A stretch of 64,000 nucleotides of DNA from Diadema setosum (taxonomy: Eukaryota; Echinodermata; Echinoidea; Diadematoida; Diadematidae): positions 21,456,837 to 21,520,836 of the forward strand of contig CM067065.1 of the NCBI GenBank assembly GCA_033980235.1, in the 5' to 3' direction. A program made the translations under genes and the position numbers. The notes under the pieces are model-generated. The model did no database searches. It had not been told where the DNA came from and worked only from the letters and a program-made list of their open reading frames with translations. Of the stretch, positions 61,630 through 64,000 are shown piece after piece. How positions within the stretch are numbered: the stretch's first letter is position 1; the number at the start of each line of letters is the position of its first letter.

Positions 61630-62130
61630 GTACAGTTTCATTTAACATTTTTGAAATTGTTTATGTTTGATCAAGTTCACTTCAATTACATTCGAACTTG
61701 GATCATTGGTGCAGTATGGAAACCTTCACGCTGGAGCACTCTTGAGGTTACATGACAGGGTAATTTGAGGTCAAATTGTTATTTTGGCTAACCTTTTTCA
61801 AATTGTTCCTGTTCAAACAGGTTCCCTTCAGTTACAACAAAACTTGGGTCATACAGGTGCACTATTGGACATTCACATAATGACCTACTTTGAGGTGACG
61901 TGACGACATCAAAGGTCATGCGACAATGTTGCTTAGATCAAATTGGTATAGTAGTAGTTATTTTGGTTAACCTTTTTTTTTTTCAAATTGCTCCTGTTTA
62001 AACATGTTCACTTCATGTGCAACCAAACTTGGATCATAAATGCATGATAGCAACCTTCATGTTGTCACGAACTTTGAGGTCACATGACAAAGTCAAGGTC
62101 ATTTGAGGTCAAATTGATATAAATCTATTT
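61630..62130. repeat. ~150-bp tandem repeats between exon 5 and the SWIM exon
   Basis: Three diverged units with ACAACAAAACTTGG(G/A)TCAT, TTTGAGGT(C/G)ACATGACA and AATTTGAGGTCAAATTG landmarks. Confidence 0.75.
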
Positions 62131-62232
62131 TGCGAGATCAGCCGGTTTGAGAACCGTCGTGTATTTATAACCAGCCTGAAGAATAGCACACATATTGTGC
62201 TAAAACAATGCATGGAAAGTACATTGCTTTAA

Positions 62233-62841
62233 AGGGCCCCTGCAACCCAATTCAAGTCGACTCCTATTGATGCACAATGTTGAAAACAACTACTGTGTTG
62301 CTATTTAAGTACCCAAATATATTTTATAGATTTTCAAACAATTGTGTAATAATTTGTTCACCATGCTAAGATCCATCCCTTTGATAACTGAAGAGCTGCA
62401 GATCTCATTCCTGCAGTGATATCATCATAAAAGGTCTGTAAACAGTCTTAACACAAGATGTGCAATCTACTGCTATGTCAGACATGCTGTAGCATCACCA
62501 GCGAAAGAAAGACAATGTAAATTAAGGTGTTAAGTGACTATTGAATGAAAGAATGGAATTTTATTGTGAGTTTGCTGTTAATGAGCTGTTGGAAGTTACA
62601 TGTCACTGTCTATTGTAGAATGATATTGAAGCTGACTATGACTGACAGATGACGTCACTACAAGAATAAGATCTGGAGCTCTTTTTCCAAGTTGCTAACC
62701 TTAGCAAGTTGAAAAAAAAATATTTCAAAAATTATTCTAAAATCTATGAAACATATTTGGATGCTTAAATAGTAACATCTAAATTGTATTCAGCACTGAA
62801 AATCAATAGGAATCAACTTGAATTTGGGTTGCAGGGGCCCT
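62233..62841. mobile_element. 609-bp MITE with TTAA target sites
   Basis: Ends AGGGCCCCTGCAACCCAA are inverted repeats of about 37 bp with few mismatches. Both are flanked by TTAA (62229-62232 and 62842-62845), as in piggyBac-like insertions. No coding capacity. It lies just upstream of the SWIM exon. Confidence 0.85.
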
Positions 62842-62989
62842 TTAAATAAATGTGCAAAAACAAAAAAAGGAGAGAAAGAGAAAGAGGCAGAAAAGAGGCA
62901 GAAACGAAAAGGGGGAGGGAGAGAATGATATGCATGAGATTAGGGTGATACATGTAATTATGTTTTCCCTTTGTTCTGTTTTGAATCAG

Positions 62990-63206
62990 GTCGGTGATAC
63001 AGAGTTTGAGGTGAAGAGCCAGGCAGCAAGTGATGTGACATATCACGTTAACACAGGCATGGGAATCTGTACATGTCCTGTGGGTAAAACAGGCGGTCCG
63101 TGTAAGCATCAGGCTATTGTGGCAAAGATCTATGGCGCAGCTTCCCTCAACTTTCTACCCACCTTGTCAGCAGAATCACGATTTCTCTACTTCAGGATCT
63201 CTACAG
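62990..63206 (+). CDS. MULE/SWIM protein, SWIM zinc-finger exon
   Basis: Follows CTGTTTTGAATCAG and ends before GTACAC (phase 1). It codes 72 residues, VGDTEFEVKSQ... onward, with CTCPVGKTGGPCKH, the CxCx8CxH signature of SWIM zinc fingers (Cys codons 63068, 63074, 63101; His 63107). It ends RFLYFRISTG. In relatives the SWIM finger follows the transposase core and helps bind DNA or protein. The frame is intact and the zinc ligands are all present, so this exon is still under constraint or young. Later exons would lie beyond the window. Confidence 0.88.
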
Positions 63207-64000
63207 GTACACTTTGAGATTTGACTTTTGACCGCAGAATGTGATCATTGCAATATAAATATATAGTTACCTATAAGTATGTGAAACCAAGACATACTGA
63301 AAGAAGTATTGCCACTACTATTACTACTTATAATATTATTAATATCAATAATCAATAATGACATTAGCAATGGTAATTTCGTACTGAAAATAAAACAATA
63401 ATGAGGGAATTAATGATGGTAATGATATTTACAATTCTTTAAAGAATACAACATGAAATAAAACTATTGCTAGTAAAGTGGTGTTATTTCACTAATTTTC
63501 TGATATTTTCTTCAGATTTAAAGTCATTCTTTCTGAAAAACTTGTACTCTGATGACAATAATTTTATTCTTAGCATATGGAAAAAACATGCAAGAGTAAA
63601 TTGTGTATGGTATTTACTTTGAGAATAAAAAAAAAAACTATCAAACAAAAAATTGGGGAAATACAGACTTAAACCACGGAAAATGGTCCTTAGTCATGAT
63701 GATCTTTGATTCTGGTTGAGGGAAGCCAACACCTAGCATTCCTGCAATAAGGATTTGATAAAAATTGAAGTTTCATAAACCCTGAAAGGATTTATCTGAA
63801 GGGCTCACATGTAATTCATCTCTTTCCCATTCTTATTTCACATGTTTGAATTATGTTCTCTTGAAGGTCTGAGCTAACCCTGCAGCTCAATGAAAATGTA
63901 GTGTATTCAAATAACATTGGGGCAGTGGTTCTTTCAGTCATTGCAGATGGTAATTGCCGTAACAATATTATACTGTAGCTCATATCATAGACTCGACATC
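63207..64000 (+). other. Intron after the SWIM exon, to the window edge
   Basis: Begins GTACAC. AT-rich, no further exon recognised before 64000. Confidence 0.5.

Overview
The window looks like non-coding-rich animal genomic DNA. It is AT-rich and intron-bearing (GT..AG junctions), dense in microsatellites, foldback elements and diverged tandem repeats. Several repeat styles, such as the inverted-repeat element with TTGAGTGAATGCAGCAATA, the AACACTC/GAGTGAA foldback elements and frequent TAGGCCTA words, resemble from memory those of sea urchins and other echinoderms. A marine deuterostome is therefore the best guess, by recall and not by search. Nothing bacterial or CRISPR-like is present.

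Left part (1-31 kb): a broken Penelope-like retroelement (reverse strand, 1-2392) is interrupted by a 1142-bp DNA transposon with 24-bp perfect terminal inverted repeats and a 4-bp target duplication. It abuts a 19-copy minisatellite (2393-3250). Three partial copies of a ~3-kb non-coding repeat lie at 3.8-7.1, 14.7-16.6 and 18.5-20.7 kb. Between them are a large imperfect inverted array rich in RFX X-box-like palindromes (7.1-10.9 kb) and a GCGAGCGAG-type tandem array (12.2-13.4 kb). A ~1.49-kb higher-order tandem repeat fills 26.3-31.0 kb.

Middle part (31-50 kb): no convincing genes. It holds several foldback/MITE-like elements (36.2, 37.2, 38.1 kb), a ~212-bp tandem array (38.9-39.95 kb), a 2.57-kb element with 15-bp terminal inverted repeats (40.26-42.82 kb), a tRNA-Thr-like SINE or pseudogene (47.4 kb), and a recurring CACGAACCGACGC motif that forms strong hairpins (43.0 and 49.7 kb).

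Right part (50-64 kb): a CpG-rich block (52.2-52.5 kb) precedes the one well-supported gene. This is a forward-strand, multi-exon MULE-transposase-related protein ending (in this window) in a SWIM zinc finger, with exons at 52.9, 54.5, 56.6, 58.7, 61.0 and 63.0 kb. The exon phases agree except for one single-base break in exon 3. Most of the catalytic transposase core is absent between exon 5 and the SWIM exon, where only repeats are seen. A possible secreted-protein 5' exon lies on the reverse strand near 50.9 kb.
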